DNA of 64,000 nucleotides from DATKUC01 sp964577375 (GCA_964577375.1 CAZNYW010000011.1:19635-83634); one strand, 5' to 3'; shown: positions 9,003 to 17,047, numbered from the stretch's first letter. Notes: generated by a model from the sequence alone, not told the origin. Numbers and translations are program-made.

Positions 9003-10010
9003 GTGGAACGATTTGTTGATGAAGCCCGCATCTACGTTGCTTCAGGGCACGGAGGCGCGGGCTCGGTATCGTTCCGGCGCGAGAAATATGTACCGAAGGG
9101 CGGTCCCGACGGCGGCGACGGCGGCCGCGGTGGCGATGTAATCTTTGTCGTTCGCCGTAATCTCAAGACACTTTCGCATCTTCGAATGAAACCTCACTAT
9201 CGCGCCGAGAACGGGCGTCCCGGAGCCGGAAGAAACATGCACGGGCGTGATGGTGAGCCGGTGTCGATTCCAGTTCCTCCCGGTACCATTATTCGGGACC
9301 GAGAGACCGGCGCGCAGCTCGTCGACCTTACCGAAGACGGTCAGCAGGTGGTTCTCCTGCGCGGCGGGCGCGGCGGCAAGGGCAACGCACACTTCGCAAC
9401 TGCCCGTCACCAGACACCGAGATTCTCCCAGGAGGGAGAGCCGGGAGCGGAGGCCGACTACACGGTCGAGCTTGCGGTGATTGCCGACATAGGTTTCGTC
9501 GGCTTCCCGAATGCCGGAAAGTCGAGCCTGCTGAAGTCTCTGACCAACGCCGATCCGCGAATCGGAAGTTATCCGTTCACCACCAAGACACCGAACCTCG
9601 GCGTCTTGCGGCTTTACGAACGTGACATGGTCCTTGCCGACATTCCCGGTATCATAGAGGGCGCATCGGCCGGCGCGGGGCTTGGATTCCGGTTTCTCAA
9701 GCACATCTCACGGACTGCCTGCATCGCTTTGCTGATAGACCTTACCGACGACCAGTTTCTGTCGGCCTTCGCGGTATTGATGGATGAGCTGCAGTCCTAT
9801 TCCGCCGCACTCGCTGCAAAGAGCAGAATCGTCATCGGCACCAAGCTCGACATGCCGGGCACTGCCGAAAGACTTGTGGAGCTTCAGGCGGCTCTACCTT
9901 CGGAGAGGGTCGTAGGCGTTTCGGCCTTCAGTCGAGCGGGGCTGCAGGAGGCGGTGCGCAGCATGCACGAAACGGTGGTTGCAGCCGAAAAAGAACGGGT
10001 CTCCGGCTGA
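9003..10010 (+). CDS. obg: GTPase Obg/CgtA, 50S assembly factor
   Basis: 335 aa. A glycine-rich Obg fold (residues 1-158, with repeats such as GGDGGRGGDV and GGRGGKGNAHF) precedes a GTPase domain: G1 GFPNAGKSS, switch motif DIPGIIEGA, and G4 as TKLD rather than the more usual NKxD. It lacks the C-terminal OCT domain found in some Gram-positive Obg proteins. It acts in late 50S assembly and stress signalling. Start GTG 9003. It is followed 2 bp later by nadD. Confidence 0.95.
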   Translation: MERFVDEARIYVASGHGGAGSVSFRREKYVPKGGPDGGDGGRGGDVIFVVRRNLKTLSHLRMKPHYRAENGRPGAGRNMHGRDGEPVSIPVPPGTIIRDRETGAQLVDLTEDGQQVVLLRGGRGGKGNAHFATARHQTPRFSQEGEPGAEADYTVELAVIADIGFVGFPNAGKSSLLKSLTNADPRIGSYPFTTKTPNLGVLRLYERDMVLADIPGIIEGASAGAGLGFRFLKHISRTACIALLIDLTDDQFLSAFAVLMDELQSYSAALAAKSRIVIGTKLDMPGTAERLVELQAALPSERVVGVSAFSRAGLQEAVRSMHETVVAAEKERVSG

Positions 10011-10012
10011 CG

Positions 10013-10597
10013 ATGCGCATCGCCATCTTCGGGGGATCGTTCGACCCAATCCATATCGGCCATCTGGCGGTTGCCGAGGAGGTGCGAGGCACCCTCGGAT
10101 ACGACCGGATCGTCTTTGTGCCGGCAAACGCCCCGCCGCACAAGGAGCCGTTGCGAAAAGTACCGGCAGGCGACCGGATCGTTCTGCTCCGCCGCGCGAT
10201 CGAAGGGAACAGCGCATTTTCCCTCGACACTTTCGAAATCGATTCCGGCGGCATATCCTACACAATCGAGACTATTCGGCACATCATCGAAACGTGCGCG
10301 CCTGCAGATCGGCCGGGACTCATTATAGGCGACGACCTCGTGGACGGCTTTTCCGGCTGGAAGGCTGCCGCGGAAATCGCAAAACTCTCGGAGATAATTG
10401 TCGCCCGGCGCGGCCCGGCCGCTCGCGGGTCTGAGCTTCCCCCATTCGTCGACAGGAGCCGGTCGGTCGAAAACCTTCTGGTTCCTGTGTCTTCATCCGA
10501 TATCAGGAACCGGATAGCCGCGCGAAAGCCGTTCCGCTATCTGGTTCCGGAGAGGGTTTATGAATACATCACGAGCCACGGACTCTACCAGTCTTGA
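10013..10597 (+). CDS. nadD: Nicotinate-nucleotide adenylyltransferase
   Basis: 194 aa. Adenylates nicotinate mononucleotide in NAD synthesis. GGSFDPIHIGHL gives the (H/T)xGH nucleotidyltransferase motif near the N terminus, and VSSSDIR near the C terminus is the ISSTxIR-like signature. The order obg-nadD-yqeK is widespread. The last 38 bp overlap yqeK. Confidence 0.94.
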   Translation: MRIAIFGGSFDPIHIGHLAVAEEVRGTLGYDRIVFVPANAPPHKEPLRKVPAGDRIVLLRRAIEGNSAFSLDTFEIDSGGISYTIETIRHIIETCAPADRPGLIIGDDLVDGFSGWKAAAEIAKLSEIIVARRGPAARGSELPPFVDRSRSVENLLVPVSSSDIRNRIAARKPFRYLVPERVYEYITSHGLYQS

Positions 10598-11150
10598 CGC
10601 GCTTATACCCGTGGTGGAGCGCTACCTGAAACAGACCCTGAGCCGAAAACGGTTCAAGCACACGGTTCGCGTTGGCCGGCTCTGCCGGGATATATGCGGA
10701 CGCTACGGCCTCGATCCGGAGGCCGGTTACTTTGTTGGCATGGCGCACGACCTTGCCCGGGAATGGCGGAACGAGGATCTGGTCGAGCTCTCGTCGCACG
10801 ACGCGCAGCCGTTTTCGGCGCTGGAGGCCGAACGCCCCCTTCTGCTGCACGGACGAGCCGCGGCGCTCTTCCTCTCGGAGCGGCTCGGCGTGACCGACGG
10901 AGAGGTGATCGACGCGGTCCGGCATCACACCTTCGGACGGCCCGGTTTCTGCGCGCTGGGAAAGGCTCTCTTTCTGGCGGACTATCTGGAACCCGGACGC
11001 AAGTACATCGATTCGGAGTTCCGCAGAAAGGTGCTCGCGCGGCCGCTCGACGAAGCGGTGCGGGCAATCATCGATCACGCGGTTTCCCGCGGCAAAAGTC
11101 TTGCCGAACCAACACGCGCCATGTACGATGAGATTGCAACGGAGAGTTGA
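10560..11150 (+). CDS. yqeK: HD-domain hydrolase YqeK
   Basis: 196 aa. An HD metal-binding fold is visible: H in RFKHTVRVGRL, HD in GMAHDLAREW, further His in LLLHGRAA and VRHHTFG. Family members hydrolyse diadenosine tetraphosphate symmetrically. ATG 10560 overlaps nadD by 38 bp and has GGAGAGGG 3 bases upstream. Its TGA overlaps the first possible start of the next gene. Confidence 0.9.
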   Translation: MNTSRATDSTSLDALIPVVERYLKQTLSRKRFKHTVRVGRLCRDICGRYGLDPEAGYFVGMAHDLAREWRNEDLVELSSHDAQPFSALEAERPLLLHGRAAALFLSERLGVTDGEVIDAVRHHTFGRPGFCALGKALFLADYLEPGRKYIDSEFRRKVLARPLDEAVRAIIDHAVSRGKSLAEPTRAMYDEIATES

Positions 11151-11155
11151 CTGCA

Positions 11156-12355
11156 GTGAAGCGAGCGAAACTTGACAACGGCCTCATTCTGCTGCTGCTC
11201 ATCGTGATGGTTGTAGCCGGCCTGAGCGTGTACGTCTATTCCCAGGTTCGTACCGACCGAATAACCTCGGTTCTGCAGGGAAAGAAGGAGATACGGGTTC
11301 TGTTCGTTGTCGCCGACGGTGACAAACCGTTGTTTACCGAAGCGTTTCTCTACAATCCTGGTACGAAGCGCGCGGCGCTCTTCGATATTCCCGGAAATAT
11401 CGGGTCGATCATCAATTCGCTCAATCGGATCGACCGGATCGATCTGCTCTATCGTAAGGGCCATGTTGACGACTACAAGCGCAAGATCCAGGAGCTGCTG
11501 AACGTCGACATACCGTTCTACTGGGTCATGAGTCCCGCAGAGCTCGGTGCGGTTACCGACCTTATCGGCGGGCTCAACATCTTCATTCCCAACGCCGTGG
11601 AGCAGGTTTCGGACAAGAAGATGACGCTGCTTCCAGCGGGCAATGTTGTTCTGGACGGCAGCAAGGTGGACACCTACCTCACCTACAACGATCCCTCCAC
11701 GAACGGCGAGAGCAGCCAGACGGTGGACCGATTCGAGCGGGAGCGCAGGATCATGCAGGCGCTTCTGAAAGGGCTGGGACAGAAGGCCGCCTACCTGACC
11801 AATGACCACGTGTTTCCCTATCTTTCATCGCGCATATCGACAAACATGGATGCGCGTGCGTTGAAGGCCTTTATCCGCGAGATGGCGCACATGGACGAGC
11901 GGGTGGTGTCGCAGAGGGTCCTCGGCGACCTCAAATCTGTCGAAGGAAGCACCGGAGGGGAGAAGCTTCTGTTTCCCTACTTCGAGGGACAGCTGCTGAA
12001 AGATGCGGTTCGACAGGTGCAGAGCAGCCTTTCCTCTCAGGATATGGCGTTTGCCGACGTAGGCAGCCTGAAGCTGCAGATCCTCAACGGCACCTCCATT
12101 CCCGGCCTTGCCGCCCGCACCAAAGAGCTGTACCAGAGCTATGGCTTTCAGAACGTCGTGGTCGGGAATGCGGACAGCACCGCGGTCGACAAGACGATGG
12201 TTATCGATCACAAGGGGAGTCAGGCTGCTGCGCAGCGGGTGGCCGACATTATACGGGCGCGAAGCATCGTCAAACAGCCGGAGGACCCGACAAATCCGGA
12301 TATCGACGTTACCATTGTGCTCGGAAGCGATTTTGACGGCTGGTATGTCAAATAG
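11156..12355 (+). CDS. LytR-CpsA-Psr-like protein with LytR_C domain
   Basis: About 399 aa. One N-terminal membrane helix (LILLLLIVMVVAGLSVYVY) is followed by an LCP-like extracytoplasmic domain (about 45-270) and a C-terminal LytR_C domain (LQILNGTSIPGLAARTKEL onward). LCP proteins transfer glycopolymers from undecaprenyl carriers to the wall. Here the usual Tyr-x-Arg block after GNVVLDG reads TYLTYND, so an Arg expected for pyrophosphate binding seems to be missing. GTG 11156 is preferred to TTG 11147 because GGAGAG at 11141-11146 would abut the TTG but lies 9 bases from the GTG. It sits between yqeK and rsfS in the operon. Confidence 0.8.
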   Translation: MKRAKLDNGLILLLLIVMVVAGLSVYVYSQVRTDRITSVLQGKKEIRVLFVVADGDKPLFTEAFLYNPGTKRAALFDIPGNIGSIINSLNRIDRIDLLYRKGHVDDYKRKIQELLNVDIPFYWVMSPAELGAVTDLIGGLNIFIPNAVEQVSDKKMTLLPAGNVVLDGSKVDTYLTYNDPSTNGESSQTVDRFERERRIMQALLKGLGQKAAYLTNDHVFPYLSSRISTNMDARALKAFIREMAHMDERVVSQRVLGDLKSVEGSTGGEKLLFPYFEGQLLKDAVRQVQSSLSSQDMAFADVGSLKLQILNGTSIPGLAARTKELYQSYGFQNVVVGNADSTAVDKTMVIDHKGSQAAAQRVADIIRARSIVKQPEDPTNPDIDVTIVLGSDFDGWYVK

Positions 12356-12368
12356 AAACAGGGAATCC

Positions 12369-12728
12369 ATGGAAGAATTGGCTATAGAAGTTGCACGGTT
12401 TGTGCACGAACACAAAGGCGGACAAACGGTCGCGCTCTACGTCGGTGACCGGAGCGGTTTCACCGACTATTTCGTCATTGCAACGGTGAGCAGTTTCGGG
12501 CATCTGAAGGGGTTGGTCGGACAGCTGTACGAACTGCTGGACACGCATGACCTCCGACCAAATCGTGGACGGCGCAGACCGATCGAGGAGGGGTGGGTCC
12601 TTCTCGACTGCGGCCCGATAGTTGTGCACCTGATGACCAACGAGATGCGGGAGTTCTACGATCTGGAACGTCTCTGGTTTGGAAGTGATGTCGTCTTTGA
12701 TGGAGAAAAGGTTTCCGAGAAGGGGTAG
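12369..12728 (+). CDS. rsfS: Ribosomal silencing factor RsfS
   Basis: 119 aa. RsfS binds L14 on the 50S subunit and blocks subunit joining under starvation. Seen: GFTDYFVIATVSS and GWVLLDCGPIVVHLMT followed by REFYDLERLW, the conserved core of the family. The frame continues far upstream inside the LCP gene, but ATG 12369 fits the family start (MEELAIEVARFV). Last gene of the rplU operon; a strong hairpin starts one base after its stop. Confidence 0.93.
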   Translation: MEELAIEVARFVHEHKGGQTVALYVGDRSGFTDYFVIATVSSFGHLKGLVGQLYELLDTHDLRPNRGRRRPIEEGWVLLDCGPIVVHLMTNEMREFYDLERLWFGSDVVFDGEKVSEKG

Positions 12729-12754
12729 CCCGGCTTCGCATCGGCGAAGCCGGG
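12729..12754. terminator. Perfect 11-bp GC-rich hairpin after rsfS
   Basis: CCCGGCTTCGC (12729-12739), loop ATCG, GCGAAGCCGGG (12744-12754). It lies between the convergent rsfS and acidic-protein genes, as a bidirectional terminator would. No T-run follows on either strand, so it is not a textbook intrinsic terminator and may act with Rho or protect the 3' end. Confidence 0.55.
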
Positions 12755-12797
12755 AAGGCGGCCGAACTATCTTGCGGAATGCGGGCTGGCGAGAGGG

Positions 12798-13073
12798 CTA
12801 TTCGTCGAACTCGTCGTCATCGTAGTCTACTTCTTCATCCTCGTCGAAGTCTTCGTCTTCATCCTCGTCTTCGTAATCATCGAAGTCGTCGCTGTTCTCA
12901 TCGCTGTCGTATTCGTCGTCGTCGTCATCATCATCATCAAAGTCATCTTCGTAGTCGTCTTCGTAATCTTCATCGTCTTCGTAGTAGTCGTCATCTTCGT
13001 AGTCGTCGTCATCGTCCGACATGCTCCACGCGTTCATAACAGCTTCCAGCTCCTCTTTCTCCGTCGCCGTCAT
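12798..13073 (-). CDS. Extremely acidic Asp/Glu/Tyr-rich small protein, unknown
   Basis: 91 aa. A short normal N terminus (MTATEKEELEAVMNAWSMS) is followed by about 72 residues composed almost only of Asp, Glu, Tyr, Phe and a few Ser/Asn. It is probably disordered and strongly anionic. It is a real gene by its signals: GGGAGGTGG 6 bases before the ATG and a promoter with TTGACA and TTAGAT 17 bp apart (13118-13146). The opposite-strand frame is Arg/Ser-rich, as expected for a shadow. Acidic tails occur in RNA polymerase delta subunits, nucleic-acid mimics and histone-like chaperones, but no recognised domain is seen, so no function is assigned. Confidence 0.75.
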   Translation of the reverse strand: MTATEKEELEAVMNAWSMSDDDDDYEDDDYYEDDEDYEDDYEDDFDDDDDDDDEYDSDENSDDFDDYEDEDEDEDFDEDEEVDYDDDEFDE

Positions 13074-13117
13074 CTGCCCACCTCCCGATTGCTGAATTGC
13101 CGGTCTTGCGTACCCAA

Positions 13118-13146
13118 ATCTAAGGGCAAGCGCTGATTAGTGTCAA
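13118..13146 (-). promoter_or_regulatory. Sigma-70 promoter of the acidic-protein gene
   Basis: Read on the minus strand: TTGACA (plus 13141-13146), a 17-bp spacer, TTAGAT (plus 13118-13123). The expected start near 13111 gives a leader of about 38 bases containing the Shine-Dalgarno of the 12798-13073 gene. Confidence 0.7.
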
Positions 13147-13347
13147 CAGCTTCTTGTCTGTCTGCAAGGCTTTCCGTCGCCGCCGAATTCCAGGTTTTTT
13201 GGCTTGAGATTTTCACCGTATTCGAGCGCCGCCCGAACCACAGCTACACTATAAGTCCACCTCAAAAGCAGTGTCAAATGCTAATTGCGGCGTCAGATCC
13301 GGCAGGAAACGACCCTGGGGGAGGCAGGCGGTGGCGTCACGAGCCAT
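13147..13347. other. Gene-free stretch between divergent promoters
   Basis: About 200 bases between the minus-strand promoter of the acidic-protein gene and the plus-strand consensus promoter at 13348. No credible reading frame, tRNA or repeat is visible. It may hold operators for either side, but none can be named. Confidence 0.5.
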
Positions 13348-13375
13348 TTGACAGACGGACCATAATAGGTATAAT
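13348..13375 (+). promoter_or_regulatory. Consensus sigma-70 promoter about 500 bases upstream of spoVG
   Basis: TTGACA at 13348-13353, a 16-bp spacer, TATAAT at 13370-13375. Both hexamers are perfect, the strongest sigma-70 type promoter noticed in the window. The expected start is near 13382, far upstream of the spoVG ATG (13883), so it drives a long leader or a separate RNA. Confidence 0.8.
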
Positions 13376-13381
13376 GTGGGC

Positions 13382-13870
13382 TAAAGTGTTCGCCTCTTTT
13401 CCTCGCCTGGTGGCGGTGTGTCTATGTGGGCACTGAATGTTCTTTGAAACAGGAGATATCTGTGGCAGGGGCAAGGATCCCCTGTTCGGGGTGGGGGGCG
13501 ACGGACCTCATGCCCCTGGTTCAGGTCCCCATTTTGAAGCACGAGGCGTGTGTCCGGTGCTGGTTTTATTTGGACCGGCATGCGCAAAGGATGTATTGCA
13601 CGACCCTGTTTGTATGGAGGGAGATGCGTTGCCGCCGGCGGCGTCGAGGTTGACATACAAAGGTTTTGTGATGTCTCGTGTTTGGACGTGGCATCTGCCG
13701 CCCGGCCTGGCGGCATTGCGGGGACACGTGATCACCGGGGATGGTTCGCAAGTTCCGTCTCACCGGGTTAACCTTGGCGTACGGCTTAGGGGTGAGTCGT
13801 TACCTGCCGGACGAAGCGGACTGACGTGCCGCTTGTCGGTAGGGGGGAAACAATCTGAAACGGGGTGTGT
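13382..13870 (+). ncRNA. Candidate structured RNA or long spoVG leader, class unknown
   Basis: About 490 bases with no convincing protein, starting at a consensus promoter and ending at the spoVG Shine-Dalgarno. Several local hairpins are visible: CAGGGG/CCCCTG (13466-13484), GGACCT/AGGTCC (13503-13528), a stem of about 10 bp at 13652-13675 with one bulge, and TGCCGCC/GGCGGCA (13696-13715). CAGGGGCA at 13466 can instead pair with TGCCCCTG at 13511-13518, which would exclude the first two hairpins. I could not match RNase P RNA (no GAGGAAAGTCC), tmRNA (no tRNA-like 3' end) or SRP RNA (no conserved tetraloop helix). Its 3' end is undefined. Confidence 0.4.
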
Positions 13871-13882
13871 AAGGAGCGTCGT

Positions 13883-14188
13883 ATGCAGATCACAGATATC
13901 CGGATCAGAAAGGTAAACTCGGAGGGCAAGTTAAAGGCCTACGTTACGGTAACCTTTGATGACTGCTTTGTCGTTCACAACGTCAAGGTAATCGAAGGTA
14001 AGACCGGGGTGTTTATTGCCATGCCGAGCCGGAAGACCAAGACGGGTGAGTACAAAGACGTTGCCCATCCTATCCACTCAGATTTTCGTAATCTGTTGCA
14101 GGAGCGGATTCTCGACGCGTATGCGAATGCCGAAGATGCCGATGTGGTAGATGCGGCCGCTTTGGATGGGAATGACGTCGAAGCATAA
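13883..14188 (+). CDS. spoVG: SpoVG-family nucleic-acid-binding regulator
   Basis: 101 aa. Begins MQITDIRIRKVNSEGKLKAY with VTFDDCFVVHNVKVIEG and VFIAMPSRK following, the diagnostic core of SpoVG. Family members in Bacillus, Staphylococcus and Borrelia bind nucleic acid and tune expression of other genes. AAGGAG (13871-13876) lies 6 bases before ATG 13883. An in-frame GTG at 13865 is rejected because it lies upstream of that site. The gene precedes tRNA-Gln and rplY, an order I associate with spirochaetes. The long structured leader upstream could mediate its own control. Confidence 0.93.
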   Translation: MQITDIRIRKVNSEGKLKAYVTVTFDDCFVVHNVKVIEGKTGVFIAMPSRKTKTGEYKDVAHPIHSDFRNLLQERILDAYANAEDADVVDAAALDGNDVEA

Positions 14189-14225
14189 TAACCCGGTCCG
14201 CTATAACAACGTCGTCGCCAGATTT

Positions 14226-14298
14226 TGGGACGTCGGCAAGTGGTAAGCCACCGGGTTTTGATCCCGGCATTTCGCAGGTTCGAATCCTGCCGTCCCAG
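14226..14298 (+). tRNA. tRNA-Gln (anticodon TTG)
   Basis: Acceptor arms TGGGACG (14226-14232) and CGTCCCA (14291-14297) pair fully, with discriminator G at 14298. The anticodon stem CCGGG/CCCGG encloses TTTTGAT, giving TTG. The T-arm has GGTTCGAATCC. CCA is not encoded. It lies 38 bases after spoVG and 58 before rplY, probably within the same transcript. Confidence 0.95.
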
Positions 14299-14356
14299 TT
14301 AAATTTCCGTGGTATAACTACCCGGCAGTTGAGCACGTAGTAAGGAGCTGTTCATT

Positions 14357-15013
14357 ATGGAGCAAAAGGTACTAGCGGGAGTCCTGCGAACCGAGATCGG
14401 CAAAGGGCCGGTCGGCAGGCTGCGCAAGAGCGGAAAGATTCCTGCCGTTATTTACGGTCACGAAAAGAGCCACGCCATATCCATTGATGAGCGTGAATTC
14501 GGACAGAAGTTTCGCACTATATCGGAAAATACAATTATCACCGTCGAGACTTCCGAAGGAAATCACGATGTGCTGGTCAAGGACTATCAGGAAGACCTGT
14601 TGACCGGCCGGATCACTCACATTGATTTCTACGAAATCGTCTCCGACAGATTGCTGCGCACGCACGTCCCGGTCCGCCTCGAGGGCAATGCACCCGGCAT
14701 CCGCGAAGGCGGGGTGCTCGAGACCCTTCTGCACGAAATCGAGGTGGAATGCTTTCCCCGTGACATTCCGCAGTCGGTAAAGGTCGACATATCAGACCTG
14801 GCGATTGGTGATGCGATTCACGTGGGGGATCTCGAGTTCGCCGACACGGTCCGTGTGCTCAACAACGACGATCAGGTTATTGTGACGGTTGCACATCAGC
14901 GGATCGAGGTTGTCGCGGTCGCCGCCGAAGAAGAGGTCGAGGAAGAAGAGGGCGCCGCAGCACCTGCAGCGGGTGCCGCACCTGCCGCCGAGCCTTCGAC
15001 GGAAGAGGCCTGA
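14357..15013 (+). CDS. rplY: 50S ribosomal protein L25, long (CTC/TL5) form
   Basis: 218 aa. The N-terminal L25 barrel (GPVGRLRKSGKIPAVIYG) binds 5S rRNA. The TL5-type second domain follows (about 95-185, VPVRLEGNAPGIREGG). The tail of about 30 residues is rich in Glu and Ala (EEEVEEEEGAAAPAAG). The start follows AAGGAG. pth starts 10 bp after it. Confidence 0.95.
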   Translation: MEQKVLAGVLRTEIGKGPVGRLRKSGKIPAVIYGHEKSHAISIDEREFGQKFRTISENTIITVETSEGNHDVLVKDYQEDLLTGRITHIDFYEIVSDRLLRTHVPVRLEGNAPGIREGGVLETLLHEIEVECFPRDIPQSVKVDISDLAIGDAIHVGDLEFADTVRVLNNDDQVIVTVAHQRIEVVAVAAEEEVEEEEGAAAPAAGAAPAAEPSTEEA

Positions 15014-15022
15014 TTTCAATAA

Positions 15023-15622
15023 ATGGTGGTTATCGGCCTCGGTAATCCGGGGCCGGCCTATGCCGGGACGCGCCACAATATCGGGTTCATGGTTGCCGAC
15101 TCGTTGGCGCTGCGTCTCGGAATTTCCTTCCGAAAACCCCTTTTCCGCCCCTTTCTCTACGCTCATGGCGCGTGGAATGGCGAAGGACCGTCCGCAGCAA
15201 TTCATCTCGTCAAACCGCTGACCTTCATGAACCGGTCGGGCCGGGCTGTGCGTGGTGCCCTTCGAAAGGCCGGGGGAAAACCCGAAGCTATGGTCGTTGT
15301 GTGCGACACGCTCGACCTTCCGGCAGGCGCGGTCCGGCTGAAGCGCGGCGGGTCGAGCGCCGGGCATCGCGGATTGAGTTCGATAATCGAGCACCTGGGA
15401 TCGGAGCACTTTCTGCGTCTGTATGTTGGAACAGGCCGACCGGAAGAGAAGAGCGAAGTGGTGGACTTTGTTCTCTCTCCATTCAATGCTGATGAATCGC
15501 ACCTCATCGATGAAGCGGTGTCCAGGGCCTGTAGTGCTCTCCTGTCACTTACCGAGCGGCGCCCGGAGGAGATCATGAATGAGCTCAACCGAAAACGCGA
15601 CGGCACTGATTTCGGCCGTTGA
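15023..15622 (+). CDS. pth: Peptidyl-tRNA hydrolase
   Basis: 199 aa. Releases peptide from stalled peptidyl-tRNA. Conserved GLGNPGPAYAGTRHNIGFMV carries the catalytic His (in RHN). KPLTFMNRSG, and SAGHRGLSSIIEHLGSEHF later, complete the signature. Its 3' end overlaps tilS by 44 bp. Confidence 0.95.
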   Translation: MVVIGLGNPGPAYAGTRHNIGFMVADSLALRLGISFRKPLFRPFLYAHGAWNGEGPSAAIHLVKPLTFMNRSGRAVRGALRKAGGKPEAMVVVCDTLDLPAGAVRLKRGGSSAGHRGLSSIIEHLGSEHFLRLYVGTGRPEEKSEVVDFVLSPFNADESHLIDEAVSRACSALLSLTERRPEEIMNELNRKRDGTDFGR

Positions 15623-17045
15623 GGCATTTCTCGCACAGAACAGAATCGATCCGGGCCGCGGCGTTCTCGTCGGGTTCTCCGGCGGGCCGGACAGCTGCGC
15701 GGTCCTTCTGGTCCTTTCAGCAATACGGCAGAGGCGCCATTTTCCCCTGCAGGCGGTCTACGTGAACCACAACCTTCGCGACCCCGGCGAGCTGGTCCGC
15801 GAGACGGCAGCCGCAGCCGATATCTGCAGCGCCGCAGGCGTAGGGATCAGTGTGAAAGAGGTTCCTCCGGGGGCCATTGCGCGGACGGCGCGCGAGCTGC
15901 GGATTGGCATCGAAGCCGCCGCGCGCCGACACCGGTACGGTCTGCTCGACGAACGTCTGCGGGAGCTCGGGTTCGCCTATCTTGCGACGGGACACCAGCG
16001 GGACGATCAGACAGAGACGATCCTGATGCGCGTGCTGCAGGGGGCGATGCCGCGAGGTATCCAGGCTGTCAATGGAACGAGGATTCGCCCCCTGATTGCC
16101 GTTCCGCGTGCGCAGATCGAGCTCTTTCTCGAGGAGCGGGGGATCCGGCCGGTTCACGACCCGTCAAACCGCTCGGTGCGCTATCTCCGGAACCGTCTGA
16201 GACACGACATAGTCCCCGCGCTCAGGGAGCAATTTCCTTCGCTCGATTCATCGCTCGTCTCGCTGGCCGAGACCGTAAGTCTGTCCGACCGGTTCATCGA
16301 CGCAGAGGCGAAGCGCCGGATCGTCTGGCGCCGCGTGACCGGCGGCCTCGAAACAGAGACCGGCGCGTTTGCGTCCGCTTCGCCGGCCATCCGGCTCCGG
16401 GCGCTGTTTCAGGCACTGGAGGCGATGTCGGAGCGCGGGCTGGTCATCTTCCGGCAGGCAAACCGGCTGCCGTATCGCTTTCTCAGGCCGGTCGTCGAGC
16501 GTGACTACGGGGCGTTTCAAAAGAAAGGGCGACGGGTGACACTCCTCGAAGGGCACGGGCTCGAAATGCGAGTTCAGGGCGGCATCCTTTTTTGGGGAGC
16601 TCATATTGTCCAATCAGGGAAAAGGGGTTATCTTCTTTCAGTGCCAGAGGATGGTGCTGCGAGTCTGGACGTCGGGACGTTCACGCTCGCCGTACAGTGG
16701 GAGACGAGTGATCAGACGTCTAACGGTGCCGGGAAGCGGTCACCGGACAGCTACATCATTCCCGGGCAGTCGCTGCGGCCGCCGGTCGTTGTCCGGTCGA
16801 GAGCGCCGGGCGACGAACTTTCGACTGCCGCAGGTAAAAAACCCGTGAAAAGAACGCTATCTGATCTCAAGGTGTCGCCGGAACTGCGATCGGTCGTTCC
16901 GGTAGTGGAAGACGCGGATGGGGTGGCCGCACTGGTCGCCGGGCCCTTCGGTGGGGTGAACATCGGCCGGGCCGAAGCCGCAGGCGGGAGCTCTGAAAGC
17001 GTGCGATTCCTGAGGCTGACCGTCAGTCCGAGCGAGGAACACTAG
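15579..17045 (+). CDS. tilS: tRNA(Ile)-lysidine synthase
   Basis: 488 aa. Converts the C34 of tRNA-Ile(CAU) to lysidine so that it reads AUA. The PP-loop SGGPDS lies near residue 31. The N-terminal ATPase domain (to about 220, including ATGHQRDDQTETILMR) is followed by a TilS central region and a C-terminal TilS_C-like domain (GKKPVKRTLSDLKVS). ATG 15579 lies within pth, 8 bases after GGAGGA. ftsH begins 2 bp after its stop. Confidence 0.93.
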   Translation: MSSTENATALISAVEAFLAQNRIDPGRGVLVGFSGGPDSCAVLLVLSAIRQRRHFPLQAVYVNHNLRDPGELVRETAAAADICSAAGVGISVKEVPPGAIARTARELRIGIEAAARRHRYGLLDERLRELGFAYLATGHQRDDQTETILMRVLQGAMPRGIQAVNGTRIRPLIAVPRAQIELFLEERGIRPVHDPSNRSVRYLRNRLRHDIVPALREQFPSLDSSLVSLAETVSLSDRFIDAEAKRRIVWRRVTGGLETETGAFASASPAIRLRALFQALEAMSERGLVIFRQANRLPYRFLRPVVERDYGAFQKKGRRVTLLEGHGLEMRVQGGILFWGAHIVQSGKRGYLLSVPEDGAASLDVGTFTLAVQWETSDQTSNGAGKRSPDSYIIPGQSLRPPVVVRSRAPGDELSTAAGKKPVKRTLSDLKVSPELRSVVPVVEDADGVAALVAGPFGGVNIGRAEAAGGSSESVRFLRLTVSPSEEH

Positions 17046-17047
17046 TC

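Noticed and set aside
12779..13039. 86-codon Arg/Ser-rich plus-strand frame and apparent triplet repeat at 12.8-13.0 kb
   Set aside because: It is the complement of GAC/GAT/GAA codons of the acidic protein. The repeat is codon bias, not a CRISPR or microsatellite.
13382..13870. RNase P RNA, tmRNA or SRP RNA as identity of the spoVG-leader region
   Set aside because: None of the hallmark segments (GAGGAAAGTCC, tRNA-like ends with CCA, SRP tetraloop helix) could be found by eye.
13437..13916. 160-codon frame in the spoVG leader
   Set aside because: Composition is rich in Gly, Pro, Cys and Arg with no domain. It overlaps the spoVG start, has no ribosome site and lies in the hairpin-rich region.
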